Assembly: GCA_015059865.1 (NCBI GenBank)
Contig: SUZP01000001.1
Location: 1-64,000 of the forward strand
Origin: Rikenellaceae bacterium
GTDB taxonomy: Bacteria; Bacteroidota; Bacteroidia; Bacteroidales; Rikenellaceae
Direction of reading: 5' to 3'
DNA length: 64,000 nucleotides
This document shows positions 7,486 through 16,057 of this stretch, one piece after another. The position numbers and the translations under genes are program-made. The notes beneath the pieces are model-generated. The model searched no databases and had not been told where the DNA came from. It worked only from the letters and a program-made list of their open reading frames with translations. Positions within the stretch are counted from its first letter, which is position 1. Each line of letters starts with the position of its first letter.

Positions 7486-8238
7486 TTAAAAACAAAGACC
7501 AATACCCATATTGCTCGCAAAGCCATATTTAGGTGTGTAGATAGCTCCACCAGAGATATTAAACCATTTGAATTTTAGCATCAAGCCAAAATCTACGCAA
7601 AATGTTGTAGTGGATTTGTCGGAAGATAAGTACAATTGTCCATCGATAGCGCTCCTATGTGCAACTTGACGCCACGATGCACCCACACCAGCGTATAGAT
7701 GCAATGGGCAGCCCATACGAAGTAATAGACCTCCTGTTGCGGCATTGTAGCTCGCTTCCGATTTTGCATTCACATTAGGATTGGTGTATCCCAAGCAACT
7801 ACTTTGCGACTCTATTGTTCCCATTGTACTGCTTACACCATCTCCAAATAGACCTTTGACATATCCGCCTAAAACTTTGCCTCCCCAGCCTGCCATAAAG
7901 CCGTATGATAGAGCATCGGGATATTTCGCATAAGGCATTGCAAGACTAAACGATAGGAAGAAACGGCCTTTGCGATTTGCAGCCCTCTCCTTGCGTGCGA
8001 GTTTACGCTCAGCTAATGCAATACTATCCAGTCTTGCTCTCTCTACGCCAGCAAGGCTATCTCGTATGGCCTTCTCGCGTGCGGCTTGTAGCCTCTCTTT
8101 CTCTATTTCCTCGGCAGATTTAATCGTTCGAGTCTCAGTTGTTTTAACCAACATAGCACCCGTAACTTTATTTTGGTTTTGTGCAACTGCTATAAGCGGA
8201 AACGAGAATAGGGCTAATAACAAAACTAACCTCTTCAT
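7486..8238 (-). CDS. Outer-membrane barrel with helical N-terminal segment, KVTGAM motif
   Basis: A 250-residue protein with a signal peptide (MKRLVLLLALFSFPLIAVAQ), then NKVTGAMLVKTTETRTIK, nearly the same mature N-terminus as the barrel at 5576-6202. Residues ~38-90 are highly charged and helical (Arg/Lys/Glu/Ala-rich, likely a coiled coil), and the rest is glycine-rich beta sequence ending FASNMGIGLCF, typical of an outer-membrane barrel. The shared N-terminal tag in two otherwise dissimilar barrels of one operon suggests a common partner or a paralogous origin. It is 8 nt downstream of the first lipoprotein gene. No known function recognised. Confidence 0.7.
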   Translation of the reverse strand: MKRLVLLLALFSFPLIAVAQNQNKVTGAMLVKTTETRTIKSAEEIEKERLQAAREKAIRDSLAGVERARLDSIALAERKLARKERAANRKGRFFLSFSLAMPYAKYPDALSYGFMAGWGGKVLGGYVKGLFGDGVSSTMGTIESQSSCLGYTNPNVNAKSEASYNAATGGLLLRMGCPLHLYAGVGASWRQVAHRSAIDGQLYLSSDKSTTTFCVDFGLMLKFKWFNISGGAIYTPKYGFASNMGIGLCF

Positions 8239-8246
8239 TGTCGAAA

Positions 8247-8777
8247 CTACTTTTTCACATCAACATTAAGGTGTGTTATAGGAGCATTTACTACATCAGC
8301 ACCATCTTTTGAATCGAGCGATTGAGCCGACTTCAACAATGCAATATCCTTTTCGGCTACATTGCGGAATTTGGTATAGAAGGCAGGATAACCCGATACG
8401 GTAATCTCCAAGCGGCCATTTTTAGTAACGACATCAATGGTTGTGCCTACCAATACATCGGCTTTGTGAGCACTCGCTGCACGGCTTACAGCAATCTTCT
8501 TCAACTCTGTGATATTCTTCAAAAGAGCAGTAGTAACTTTGAATTTTGCAAAAGCCTCCGTTTCGGTATAATAGACTTTTTTGTCCGATACTTTCAGGTC
8601 GGCAATAAGCGTTGTGAGCAACATCTTCTGCTTTGGTTCGAGGACACGAGCCGTAGACTCCATATACTCTGTTGTTTCGATTACTTCGACAATCGGAGCA
8701 GTTGGAATAGGAGTTTTAGTTGCGCAACCAGTGAACATTGCAGATGCAACAGCGAGGGTTAGAAAAGTTCTCTTCAT
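8247..8777 (-). CDS. Hypothetical lipoprotein, first gene of the envelope operon
   Basis: A 176-residue protein starting at the ATG at 8777, with a lipobox MFTGC (Cys18). An in-frame start further upstream at 9020 would place the signal peptide internally and translate the structured RNA region, so I reject it. The mature part contains a threonine-rich linker followed by an alpha/beta region (KADVLVGTTIDVVTKNGRLEITVSGYPAFY) and a helical tail. The G-x-P-A-x-Y element resembles small periplasmic lipoproteins of Bacteroidetes, but I cannot name the family. Spacing of 8 nt to the next gene supports an operon with 7486, 6229 and 5576. Confidence 0.7.
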   Translation of the reverse strand: MKRTFLTLAVASAMFTGCATKTPIPTAPIVEVIETTEYMESTARVLEPKQKMLLTTLIADLKVSDKKVYYTETEAFAKFKVTTALLKNITELKKIAVSRAASAHKADVLVGTTIDVVTKNGRLEITVSGYPAFYTKFRNVAEKDIALLKSAQSLDSKDGADVVNAPITHLNVDVKK

Positions 8778-8836
8778 AATAAAATAAATTTTTTGTTTGC
8801 CCACCAACCCCAAATGTGCGGTTAATATAAATAAAG

Positions 8837-9066
8837 AAAGTGTGGAGTTGATTTCGTTTATCTGTTGAAGGTTGTGGAATACCCGAATGAAAATAAACGC
8901 TACATTGCCCCACACCTGTATAGTATAGGGTAATGACACAGGGCGTGCCACACCTATATATACAAGAAGTGAGTGCTGTTCGTTATCCCTCCATTCAGAA
9001 AACTTCCACATTTTCAACAAGGAACGCGAAAAACACTTTCGTAAAATGTCCGCAATCTTGCGACTG
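8837..9066 (-). ncRNA. Structured RNA candidate, 6S-like architecture
   Basis: A gene-free stretch downstream of a strong promoter (9072-9103). On the minus strand three nested stems are visible: a closing stem (9001-9014 with 8837-8849), a middle stem (8981-8996 with 8885-8899) and an apical stem (8953-8966 with 8915-8930), separated by internal loops. This gives a ~178-nt rod with a central bubble, as in 6S RNA, which mimics an open promoter and sequesters RNA polymerase. A smaller hairpin domain (CGCAA/TTGCG and neighbours) precedes it. A T-rich stretch follows. Alternatively it is the long leader of the lipoprotein operon starting at 8777. The fold is seen; the 6S name is inference. Confidence 0.55.
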
Positions 9067-9071
9067 CGTTA

Positions 9072-9103
9072 CAAAATTAGATATTTATTTTTGAATGAGC
9101 AAA
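9072..9103 (-). promoter_or_regulatory. Canonical Bacteroidales promoter for the structured RNA / envelope operon
   Basis: On the minus strand TTTG (9103-9100), a 20-nt spacer, then TAATTTTG (9079-9072). Predicted start near 9066, 289 nt before the lipoprotein ATG. Confidence 0.75.
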
Positions 9104-9252
9104 AAAGTGTAGATAAATTGTGCAATGTTGTCATCTCAATCCGATGCCTATGACAAAATGGCAGACTATCTCCATAAAAAAACGATATGGCACAAGGTTT
9201 GAGCAATAGATTTCTCGAAAGCAAACAATAACAAATAATACATAATATAGGT

Positions 9253-11319
9253 ATGAAAAATGGAAAAATTGGGGTAACGACCGAAAATATCTTCCCCGTA
9301 ATTAAGAAGTTCTTGTACTCCGACCACGAGATTTTCTTGCGTGAGTTGGTATCAAATGCTGTGGATGCAACGCAGAAGTTGCGCACTCTCGCCTCGACAG
9401 GTGTCTTTGCAGGCGAAACGGGCGAGTTGGCGGTGCATATCGCCGTAGATAGCGATAAGCGCACCCTCACAGTAACCGACAACGGTATCGGTATGTCGGC
9501 AGACGAGGTTGAGCGATACATCAACCAGATTGCCTTCTCGGGTGCAGAGGAGTTTTTGGCAAAGTACCAAAATCAGGCTATTATCGGCCACTTCGGCTTG
9601 GGTTTCTACTCGGCATTTATGGTGTCAGACAAGGTAGAGATTTTTACTCAATCTTACGATAGCGAAAAGCCTTCGGTGCATTGGGTATGCGATGGCTCGC
9701 CTGAGTATTCGATGGAGGAGTTAGCCGAGAAGCGCGAGCGCGGAACATCTATCGTCTTGCACCTCTCAGAGGAGTGTGCCGAGTATACCGAGCAGAGCAA
9801 GATTGGCGAACTCTTGAACAAATATTGCCGTTTCTTGCCTGTTCCGATTATCTTTGGCAAGGTAAAGGAGTGGAAAGATGGCAAGTATGTAGATACCGAG
9901 AAGGATAACCAGATTAACGACACCGAGCCACTCTGGACCCGCAAGCCTGCGGATATCACCGAGGAGCAGTACAAGGCGTTCTATCAGGCGTTGTACCCTA
10001 TGAGCGAGGAGCCGTTGTTCTCTATTCACTTGAATATCGACTATCCGTTCCACCTGACGGGTATATTGTACTTCCCTCGCATTCACAACAACTTCGAGAT
10101 TCAGAAGAACAAGATTCAGCTCTACTGCAACCAAGTATTCGTAACCGACGAGGTGCAGGGCATTGTGCCTGAATATCTGACACTCTTGCACGGCGTTATC
10201 GACTCACCTGATATTCCGTTGAATGTGTCGCGTTCGTACTTGCAGAGCGATAGCAATGTGAAGAAGATTTCGGGCTACATCACCCGCAAGGTTGCAGAGC
10301 GACTGAACGAGCTGTTTACCTCGATGCGTGCGGAGTACGAGCAGAAGTGGGACGACCTGAAAATCTTTATTCAATATGGTCTTTTGACTGACGAGAAGTT
10401 TGCGGAGAAGGCTGCGCAGTGTATGTTGTGGAAGAACACCGAGGGCAAATACTTTACCGCCGAGGAGTATTGCACTGCCGTAAAGGATTTGCAGACCGAC
10501 AAAGACGACAAACTCATCATTCTCTACACCGACGATATCGTTGGCAAACACTCATTCTTGCAGTCGGCAAAGGCTAAGGGTTACGATGTCTTGGAGATGA
10601 ATGGTCAGTTAGACAGCCACTACATCAATTGGTACGAGCAGAAGAACGAAAACACCCGTTTCGTGCGCGTGGATAGCGATATTATCGACCACCTTATCCG
10701 CAAGAAGGACAACGAGAAGATTTCGTTGAGCGAAGCACAGCAGGAGATTATGCGCCCTGTATTCGAGAGCCAACTTCCGACCGATGACGATATTCGCTAC
10801 AACATCTCATTCGAGGCGATGTCGGCAGATGATGCCCCGATTGTGATTACGCAGAATGAGTTTATGCGCCGTATGAAGGATATGGCGAAGATGTCGGGCG
10901 ACCAGATGAGTCGCTTCTACGGTCAGATGCCTGACAACTTCACTATTGCCGTGAATGGCAACCACCCAATAGTTATCGATATTCTCGCATCGGTAGAGAA
11001 GGCTTATGGCGACAAATTGAAGAGCATCACCAAGAAGATTGACGCAGCAGTTGCCGAGGAGAGTCGCTTCGAGGAGATGACAAAGGATAAGAAGGAGGAG
11101 GATTTCACGCAGGAGGAGAAGGATATGCGTGAGGAGCTCTCCAAGAAGGTCGTAACACTCCGCGACGAGCGCAATGAGCGCCTCAAAGAGATTGGCAAGG
11201 AGAACGCCTTGGTGCGACAGATAATCGATTTGGCACTCCTCTCGAACGGAATGTTGAAGGGCAAAAATCTTTCGGACTTTATACAACGCTCAATCTCGTT
11301 AATCGAGAGCAAAGAGTAA
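9253..11319 (+). CDS. htpG: Molecular chaperone HtpG (Hsp90)
   Basis: HtpG (688 aa) is the cytosolic bacterial Hsp90, an ATP-dependent homodimeric chaperone for protein remodelling. The GHKL ATP site is clear: FLRELVSNAVDA near residue 31, DNGIGM near 76, and GHFGLGFYSAFM near 115, followed by the middle domain and a charged C-terminal dimerisation region. Length is normal for Bacteroidetes HtpG, which is longer than the E. coli form. It is transcribed alone; a hairpin element (11326-11445) starts 6 nt after the stop and a strong terminator follows. Confidence 0.97.
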   Translation: MKNGKIGVTTENIFPVIKKFLYSDHEIFLRELVSNAVDATQKLRTLASTGVFAGETGELAVHIAVDSDKRTLTVTDNGIGMSADEVERYINQIAFSGAEEFLAKYQNQAIIGHFGLGFYSAFMVSDKVEIFTQSYDSEKPSVHWVCDGSPEYSMEELAEKRERGTSIVLHLSEECAEYTEQSKIGELLNKYCRFLPVPIIFGKVKEWKDGKYVDTEKDNQINDTEPLWTRKPADITEEQYKAFYQALYPMSEEPLFSIHLNIDYPFHLTGILYFPRIHNNFEIQKNKIQLYCNQVFVTDEVQGIVPEYLTLLHGVIDSPDIPLNVSRSYLQSDSNVKKISGYITRKVAERLNELFTSMRAEYEQKWDDLKIFIQYGLLTDEKFAEKAAQCMLWKNTEGKYFTAEEYCTAVKDLQTDKDDKLIILYTDDIVGKHSFLQSAKAKGYDVLEMNGQLDSHYINWYEQKNENTRFVRVDSDIIDHLIRKKDNEKISLSEAQQEIMRPVFESQLPTDDDIRYNISFEAMSADDAPIVITQNEFMRRMKDMAKMSGDQMSRFYGQMPDNFTIAVNGNHPIVIDILASVEKAYGDKLKSITKKIDAAVAEESRFEEMTKDKKEEDFTQEEKDMREELSKKVVTLRDERNERLKEIGKENALVRQIIDLALLSNGMLKGKNLSDFIQRSISLIESKE

Positions 11320-11325
11320 AATGAA

Positions 11326-11445
11326 GAAGCTGTCTAACAAGGTGATTTCTGCGTTATACTCGTGTTCGAAATCCTCACATACGCCAAGTATGCTGCGGTT
11401 TCTCACACTTCGCAAGCCTTGAAATCCCTCTTGTTATACAACTTC
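11326..11445 (+). repeat. Long-hairpin element A (120 bp)
   Basis: Ends are inverted repeats (GAAGCTGTCTAACAAGG on the left; the reverse complement of the right end is GAAGTTGTATAACAAGAG). The interior continues the pairing as nested segments: GATTTC/GAAATC, TGCG/CGCA, GTGT/ACAC, GAAATCC/GGTTTC and CATAC/GTATG around a short loop. The 90-bp interior recurs in reverse orientation at 44316-44406. It begins 6 nt after the htpG stop. Confidence 0.85.
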
Positions 11446-11454
11446 TAGCAAAAT

Positions 11455-11487
11455 GGGAGTGTCTAAAAAAACTTGTTAGACACTCCC
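11455..11487 (+). terminator. htpG terminator
   Basis: GGGAGTGTCTAA pairs perfectly with TTAGACACTCCC around a 9-nt loop. It lies 10 nt after hairpin element A; its loop-proximal sequence (TGTTAGAC) echoes the element ends. Confidence 0.75.
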
Positions 11488-11492
11488 TTAAT

Positions 11493-11563
11493 TTTAGCCA
11501 TTAGCCATTAACCATTAATTTTTAATTTTTAATTCTTAATTTTTAATTTTTAATTTTTAATTC
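11493..11563 (+). repeat. 7-nt-period array (TTAGCCA to TTAATTT)
   Basis: About ten consecutive heptamers grade from TTAGCCA and TTAACCA into TTAATTT and TTAATTC. The array ends at the stop codon of the DUF2007 gene. Confidence 0.8.
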
Positions 11564-11567
11564 TTGC

Positions 11568-11777
11568 CTACTCCCTAATTCTCAGCAACTCCTTTGCTAT
11601 TTTATACTCTCGCTCAGCAACAACTAACCTTGCGCGAATAACGCCGGGATAGAGGGTTGTCATATACTCATTCTCTATCTGCGCGTGTATGCCCGCGCAT
11701 GCGAGAATACTCTTTGCCATCTCAGCCTCTATTGCCGAGTTGTATTCTGCTACTACTACCAATTCATCAACTTGCAT
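11568..11777 (-). CDS. DUF2007-family small protein
   Basis: A 69-residue cytosolic protein of the DUF2007 (putative signal transducing protein) family, recognisable by the pattern EYNSAIEAEMAKSILACAGI, then ENEYMTTLYPG, then a closing RLVVAEREYKIAKELL. The fold is a small ferredoxin-like beta-alpha-beta unit; the biological role is not established. It is a single gene, convergent with htpG and divergent from dnaE. Length and motif order are complete. Confidence 0.85.
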   Translation of the reverse strand: MQVDELVVVAEYNSAIEAEMAKSILACAGIHAQIENEYMTTLYPGVIRARLVVAEREYKIAKELLRIRE

Positions 11778-11850
11778 AGCCCCTCCCTTTTCGTTTTGTA
11801 AAGTTATAACTTTTTTTGATATTATACAACAAAAACCACGCCCAAAAGTA

Positions 11851-11919
11851 GAATTTGTCTAACAAGGCTCTTTCGGCATCTGCCTTGAATAGAAGCTGTT
11901 TAAAATTTATTTATCTCAT
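11851..11919 (+). repeat. Partial hairpin element B
   Basis: GAATTTGTCTAACAAGGCTC followed by a run matching the reverse complement of element C (16561-16618), with about 13 extra bases in the middle. Only one end is present, so it looks like a truncated or decayed copy. Confidence 0.65.
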
Positions 11920-11989
11920 TCTTTTATGCTCATTTACACCAAGTAAGATAAATTAAGAGTTAAAAATTTCGACAATTGTCAATTTTCAA

Positions 11990-12020
11990 TTGTCAAATAT
12001 CAATTTATTGTCTATCTTTG
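11990..12020 (+). promoter_or_regulatory. dnaE promoter; -33 inside a 7-nt array
   Basis: TTG (11990-11992), 20-nt spacer, TATCTTTG (12013-12020), 21 nt before the dnaE ATG. The TTG belongs to an ATTGTCA/ATTTTCA heptamer array (about 11973-12007). Confidence 0.7.
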
Positions 12021-12041
12021 TAAGCAGAGAAGAATGATTTT

Positions 12042-15000
12042 ATGAGCAGTTTTGTACATCTACACACCCACACCCAATACTCTCTCCTCGATGGTCAGGC
12101 GAGTGTCAAAAAACTCGTCGATAAGGCTATCAAGGATGGAATGCCCGGCATTGCCATCACCGACCATGGTAATATGTTTGCCATCAAGGAGTTTATGAAC
12201 TATGTGGGCAAGGTGAATGGTGCCAAGGCGGATAGGGAGAAGGGGTTGAAGAGGCTGCTCGATAAGATGCTTGCCCTGCAAGGTGAGTGTGACTCGCTCG
12301 CCTCGCTGCTCGCTGAAAAGCAAAATGAGGAGTCGGCTTTGAAGACTCAAATTGAGCAGGCGACAAAGGCAAATAAAGACTTTGAGCCAAGCGAGGAGCA
12401 GACCAAACAGCTCGCAGAATTAGCATCTCTTATCGCCGACCTCGAAGCGATGCAGAAGGAGTTTGCATTCGATGCGGTGAAGGCGCGTGAGATTATTGTG
12501 GAGATGGAGAACACACCCGCCTTCAAACCTATTATCGGTTGCGAGGTCTATGTTGCGCGTCGCTCACTCGACCAAAAGAGTGAGAAAATCGACCTTGGAG
12601 GCTATCACCTTATTCTCTTAGCAAAGAATTTTAAGGGTTATAAAAACCTTATTAAGTTGGTATCGAAGGCGTGGACAGATGGTTTCTATGGCCGCCCTCG
12701 TACCGACCGTACTGAACTCGAAAAGTATCACGAGGGCCTTATCTGCTGCTCGGCATGTTTGGGTGGCGAGATATCGCGACTTATCCAAGACGACCGTCTG
12801 CAAGAGGCAGAGGAGTCGGTTTTGTGGCATAAAAACCTCTTTGGCGAGGACTACTTTTTGGAGTTGCAACTGCACAAGGCTACTGTTGAGCGTGCCAATC
12901 ACGAGGCGTACCCTATGCAGTTGAAGGTAAACGAGAAGTTGGTGGAGTTCTCGCGCAAGTACAACATCGGCTTGGTCTGCACCAATGATGTCCACTTCGT
13001 GGAGGAGAGCGACGCCGAGGCGCACGACCGCCTTATCTGCCTCAGTACGGGCAAGGACCTCGACGACCCGAAACGAATGCTCTACTCGAAGCAGGAGTGG
13101 ATGAAGACCACGCGCGAGATGTCGGAGATTTTTGCCGCATACCCCGAAGCACTCGAAAATACGGTTGCTATATGCGATAAGGTGGAGCGTTACTCCATCG
13201 ACCACGCACCTATTATGCCGGTATTCCCTATTCCTGCCGAGTTCGGCACGGAGGAGGAGTATCGCGCACGCTTGACCGAAGAGGATTTGTTCAACGAGTT
13301 TACCCGCAACGAGAATGGCGAGGTGGTGATGGATGAAGAGGCGGCAAAGAAGAAGATTGAGAAGCTCGGCGGCTACGACAAGTTGTATCGTATAAAGTTC
13401 GAGGCGGACTACCTCACAAAACTCGCAATGGAGGGCGCAGCCAAGCGTTACGGCACGCCACTGTCGGAAGAGGTGGAGGAGCGTCTGCGCTTCGAGCTAT
13501 ACATTATGAAGACGATGGGATTCCCCGGCTACTTCCTTATTGTGCAGGACTTTATCCGTGCCGCACGCGAAGAGTTGGGCGTATGGGTAGGTCCCGGTCG
13601 TGGTTCCGCGGCAGGCTCGGCAGTGGCATACTGCTTGGGGATCACGCAGATAGACCCTATCAAATACGACCTGCTGTTTGAGCGTTTCTTGAATCCCGAC
13701 CGTATCTCACTCCCCGATATCGACATCGACTTCGACGACGAAGGTCGTGGTCGCGTGCTCGATTGGGTAACCAAGAAGTACGGCAAGGAGAAGGTGGCGC
13801 ATATCATCACCTACGGCACTATGGCTACCAAGATGGCGTTGAAGGATGTGGCGCGAGTGCAGAAATTGCCTCTCTCGGAGTCGGACCGCTTGTGCAAACT
13901 TGTTCCGGACCGCATAACAGACCCGAAGTATAAGGATAAGCAGTTGAAAATCAACCTTGCGAACGCCATAAATGCTGTTCCTGAGTTGCAACAGGCAGAG
14001 AACTCTGACGACCCGATATTGCGTGATACAATAAGGTACGCTCGCCAACTCGAAGGTAATGTGCGAGGTACGGGTGTTCACGCCTGCGGAACGATTATCT
14101 GTCGTGACGACATCACCGATTGGGTGCCTGTTTCGACTGCCGACGACAAGGAGACGGGCGAGAAGATTCTCGTAACACAATACGAAGGCTCGGTAATCGA
14201 GGATACAGGTCTTATCAAGATGGACTTCCTTGGTCTGAAAAACCTCTCGATTATGAAGGATGCGGTGGAGAATATCCGCCGTACCAAGGGCGTTGAGGTA
14301 GATATTGATAATATCCCGATTGACGACAAAAAGACCTACGACCTCTATTGCGCAGGTCATACGCTTGGAACATTCCAGTTCGAGTCTGATGGTATGCAGA
14401 AGTATCTACGCGACCTGAAACCGACCGTTTTCGAGGACTTGATAGCGATGAATGCGCTCTATCGCCCGGGACCGATGGATTATATTCCGGACTTTATCAA
14501 CCGTAAGCATGGTCGCGCACCTATCGTTTATGATATACCTATTATGGAGAAGTATCTCAAAGATACCTACGGCATTACGGTATATCAGGAGCAGGTGATG
14601 TTGCTTTCGCGTCTGCTTGCCAACTTTACGCGAGGCGAGGCGGATACTCTGCGTAAGGCTATGGGTAAGAAGATTTTGGCAAAACTGATGGAGTTGAAGC
14701 CGAAATTCTTGAAGGGCGGAACGGCTAACGGACACGACAAGAAAATCCTCGAAAAGATATGGGAGGATTGGGTGAAGTTTGCATCGTACGCCTTCAACAA
14801 GTCGCACGCCACTTGCTACTCGTGGGTGGCATATCAAACAGCCTACCTCAAAGCCAACTACCCTTCGGAGTATATGGCGGCATTGCTCAGTGCCAACCTC
14901 GGAAATATCGATAAGTTGGAACTCTACATGAAGGAGTGCAATCGTATGGGTATCAGTGTACTTTCGCCTGATATCAACGAGTCACAGATGCGCTTCTCGG

Positions 15001-16043
15001 CTAACGACAAGGGCGATATTCGCTTTGGCTTGGCCGCGATTAAGGGTGTAGGTGAGGCTGCCGTAAATTCGATTATTGCAGAGCGAGGGAAGGGCGGTCC
15101 GTTCAAGAATGTTTATGATTTTGCCGAGCGATGCAACTACACTACGGTCAATCGCAAGTGCTTCGAGAATATCGCTATGGCAGGAGGCTTTGACTCTATT
15201 ATTGACTTCTCGCGTGGTAAGTTCCTCGCGATGGTTGATGAGAAGGAGGAGGTCAATTTCGTGGATTCTTTGGTGCGTTATGGTGCGCGTATTCAGTCGG
15301 AGCGTAATAATGCCCAGCAGAGCCTTTTTGGCGGTGATAGCGGTATTGTCGATATACAGAAACCTGCTGTGCCAGTGCGCGGAGATGCTGTTTTGCTTGA
15401 ATTGCTGAATAAGGAGAAGGAGCTGATTGGAATGTACCTCTCGGCGCATCCGCTTGATGAGTATAAGCTGATTACGGAGTCGCTCTGCAAGTGCTCGCTT
15501 GCCGACCTTGCCGACCTCGAAAAGTATCGTGGCAAGGAGATTGCGGTGGCAGGCATTGTGACTGACACACGCGAATTCTATCTGAAAAATGGCACACCTG
15601 CGGGCTCGATGACTGTTATGGATTATAACGGCTCGCGCGAGTTCCGCTTCTTCCGCAAAGACTACGAGATGTTCCGTACTCGAATGTTCAAGGACTATTT
15701 CCTCTTTATTCAGGGACGGGTACAGGTGCGACCATACTCCAATCCTGAGGAGTTGGAGTTTAAGGTTACATCCATCACTCAGCTCTCGGATGTTCGCGAT
15801 GCGGTGCGTGAGTTGAGGCTCTACCTGCCGATAGATATATTAACTCGCGACTTTATCGACGAGATGGCGGTGGTGGCTAAGGCGTCAAAGGGTAAGGCGC
15901 AGCTGAAATTCTCGTTGCAAGATTTGAAGGAGGATATCTACCTTACGACCTCGTCGCGCAAGTATAGGGTTTCGCTGACGCAGGAGTTGGCGCAATTTAT
16001 TGATAAGTATCATTTAAAATATTTAATTACTGTAAACCAATAA
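12042..16043 (+). CDS. dnaE: DNA polymerase III subunit alpha
   Basis: The replicative polymerase alpha subunit (1333 aa). An N-terminal PHP domain opens with HLHTHTQYSLLDG and continues to ITDHGNMF; the polymerase catalytic site is PDIDIDFDDEGRGRVLDW near residue 558; the (HhH)2 and OB-fold regions follow, with VAGIVTDTREFYLKNG starting the OB part. Between YVGK (residue ~57) and FKPIIGCEVYVA (~163) the PHP domain carries an insertion of about 105 Glu/Lys/Leu-rich residues likely to form a coiled coil; shorter inserts at this place are common in Bacteroidetes. trxA follows after 14 nt. Identity is certain. Confidence 0.98.
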   Translation: MSSFVHLHTHTQYSLLDGQASVKKLVDKAIKDGMPGIAITDHGNMFAIKEFMNYVGKVNGAKADREKGLKRLLDKMLALQGECDSLASLLAEKQNEESALKTQIEQATKANKDFEPSEEQTKQLAELASLIADLEAMQKEFAFDAVKAREIIVEMENTPAFKPIIGCEVYVARRSLDQKSEKIDLGGYHLILLAKNFKGYKNLIKLVSKAWTDGFYGRPRTDRTELEKYHEGLICCSACLGGEISRLIQDDRLQEAEESVLWHKNLFGEDYFLELQLHKATVERANHEAYPMQLKVNEKLVEFSRKYNIGLVCTNDVHFVEESDAEAHDRLICLSTGKDLDDPKRMLYSKQEWMKTTREMSEIFAAYPEALENTVAICDKVERYSIDHAPIMPVFPIPAEFGTEEEYRARLTEEDLFNEFTRNENGEVVMDEEAAKKKIEKLGGYDKLYRIKFEADYLTKLAMEGAAKRYGTPLSEEVEERLRFELYIMKTMGFPGYFLIVQDFIRAAREELGVWVGPGRGSAAGSAVAYCLGITQIDPIKYDLLFERFLNPDRISLPDIDIDFDDEGRGRVLDWVTKKYGKEKVAHIITYGTMATKMALKDVARVQKLPLSESDRLCKLVPDRITDPKYKDKQLKINLANAINAVPELQQAENSDDPILRDTIRYARQLEGNVRGTGVHACGTIICRDDITDWVPVSTADDKETGEKILVTQYEGSVIEDTGLIKMDFLGLKNLSIMKDAVENIRRTKGVEVDIDNIPIDDKKTYDLYCAGHTLGTFQFESDGMQKYLRDLKPTVFEDLIAMNALYRPGPMDYIPDFINRKHGRAPIVYDIPIMEKYLKDTYGITVYQEQVMLLSRLLANFTRGEADTLRKAMGKKILAKLMELKPKFLKGGTANGHDKKILEKIWEDWVKFASYAFNKSHATCYSWVAYQTAYLKANYPSEYMAALLSANLGNIDKLELYMKECNRMGISVLSPDINESQMRFSANDKGDIRFGLAAIKGVGEAAVNSIIAERGKGGPFKNVYDFAERCNYTTVNRKCFENIAMAGGFDSIIDFSRGKFLAMVDEKEEVNFVDSLVRYGARIQSERNNAQQSLFGGDSGIVDIQKPAVPVRGDAVLLELLNKEKELIGMYLSAHPLDEYKLITESLCKCSLADLADLEKYRGKEIAVAGIVTDTREFYLKNGTPAGSMTVMDYNGSREFRFFRKDYEMFRTRMFKDYFLFIQGRVQVRPYSNPEELEFKVTSITQLSDVRDAVRELRLYLPIDILTRDFIDEMAVVAKASKGKAQLKFSLQDLKEDIYLTTSSRKYRVSLTQELAQFIDKYHLKYLITVNQ

Positions 16044-16057
16044 AAACTTTAAAAATT

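Noticed and set aside
8778..9020. N-terminal extension of the first lipoprotein
   Set aside because: It would bury the signal peptide and lipobox; the stretch is better explained as structured RNA.
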